NCBI GenBank assembly: GCA_002329545.1
Contig: DCTJ01000006.1
Coordinates: forward strand, 1,190 to 8,647
DNA length: 7,458 nt
Direction: 5' to 3'
DNA from: Candidatus Omnitrophica bacterium UBA1443
GTDB taxonomy: Bacteria > Omnitrophota > Omnitrophia > Omnitrophales > Aquincolibacteriaceae
Shown piece after piece: positions 7,189 to 7,458 of this stretch. A program made the position numbers and the translations under genes. The notes under the pieces are model-generated. The model saw only the letters and a program-made list of their open reading frames with translations. It did no database searches and was not told the DNA's origin. The stretch's first letter is position 1; each line of letters starts with the position of its first letter.

Positions 7189-7458
7189 TCAGCTCCTATT
7201 GAGAACCAGAGTTTCAGCGAGTTTGAGCGCGGCCATCATTGAAGAAGGGTCCGCCTTCCCCTGATACGCGATATCATAGGCCGTTCCATGATCTGGAGAA
7301 GTTCGGATATAGGGAAGACCAAGGGTCATATTCACGCCATCATGAAAATGAATCATTTTGAAAGGCCCTAACGCCTGATCATGATACATGGTAATCAAAG
7401 CATCAAACGCGCCGCGGCGGGCGGAATAAAAAATCTGGTCGGCAGGGTAGGGCCCCGG
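7189..7458 (-). CDS. pdxA: 4-hydroxythreonine-4-phosphate dehydrogenase, C-terminal 89 residues; runs off the right edge
   Basis: PdxA oxidises 4-phosphohydroxy-L-threonine with NAD(P) in the DXP-dependent pathway to pyridoxal phosphate (vitamin B6). The frame is open to the window edge, beginning [16 protein letters not shown]. This corresponds to the GPLPADTLF region of E. coli PdxA. Diagnostic blocks follow: [11 protein letters not shown] (fragment residues 24-34), whose H26 corresponds to a metal-binding histidine, then [24 protein letters not shown] at 41-64 with the substrate-contacting Asn (N43) and Arg (R52), and the closing [14 protein letters not shown]. These are the C-terminal signatures of the family. 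About 230-240 upstream residues should lie outside the window. The stop is TGA at 7189-7191, followed at once by a hairpin and then rsmA. Related PdxA2 / D-threonate-4-phosphate dehydrogenases share the fold, so the exact substrate is slightly uncertain from the C-terminus alone. The rsmA neighbour favours true PdxA. Confidence 0.94.
   Translation of the reverse strand, partial: PGPYPADQIFYSARRGAFDALITMYHDQALGPFKMIHFHDGVNMTLGLPYIRTSPDHGTAYDIAYQGKADPSSMMAALKLAETLVLNRS

Overview
The window holds nine protein-coding genes, all on the minus strand. Seven are complete and one is cut at each edge. In transcription order (right to left) they are: pdxA (3' end only), rsmA, a long-chain polyprenyl diphosphate synthase, rsmI, purN, eno, an ftsB-like gene, a secreted alpha/beta-hydrolase-fold protein, and ilvB (5' end only). 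No rRNA, tRNA, CRISPR array, insertion sequence or phage gene was seen. No gene-free stretch exceeds 300 bases; the longest is 1700-1958.

The gene content is bacterial housekeeping: vitamin B6 synthesis, 16S rRNA methylation, isoprenoid chain elongation, purine synthesis, glycolysis, cell division and branched-chain amino acid synthesis. Base composition is mixed, roughly half G+C by eye, and looks even across the genes, so nothing suggests recent transfer. A bacterium using the DXP-dependent B6 route is indicated. The pdxA-rsmA neighbourhood and the eno-ftsB pair are known from Proteobacteria and several uncultured phyla. An uncultured lineage such as Omnitrophota or a relative is possible, but this is a guess.

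Three transcription units are suggested. Unit 1 is pdxA-rsmA-prenyl synthase-rsmI-purN, with gaps of about 30-45 bases. A lone TATAAT box just before the prenyl synthase start may give an extra, nearly leaderless transcript. Unit 2 is eno-ftsB, which overlap by 7 bases. Its likely promoter (TAGACA, 16 bases, TATAAT) follows purN and leaves a leader of about 145 bases with two hairpins and a possible 22-codon leader peptide. Unit 3 is the hydrolase-fold gene and ilvB, 18 bases apart, behind a perfect-consensus promoter (TTGACA, 16 bases, TATAAT) with an AT-rich upstream element.

I see no clear new multi-gene system. The items most worth a second look are the exported hydrolase-fold protein, which appears to have lost its catalytic serine and histidine yet shares a strong promoter with ilvB; the structured eno leader with its candidate leader peptide; and the paired hairpins around the rsmA start.
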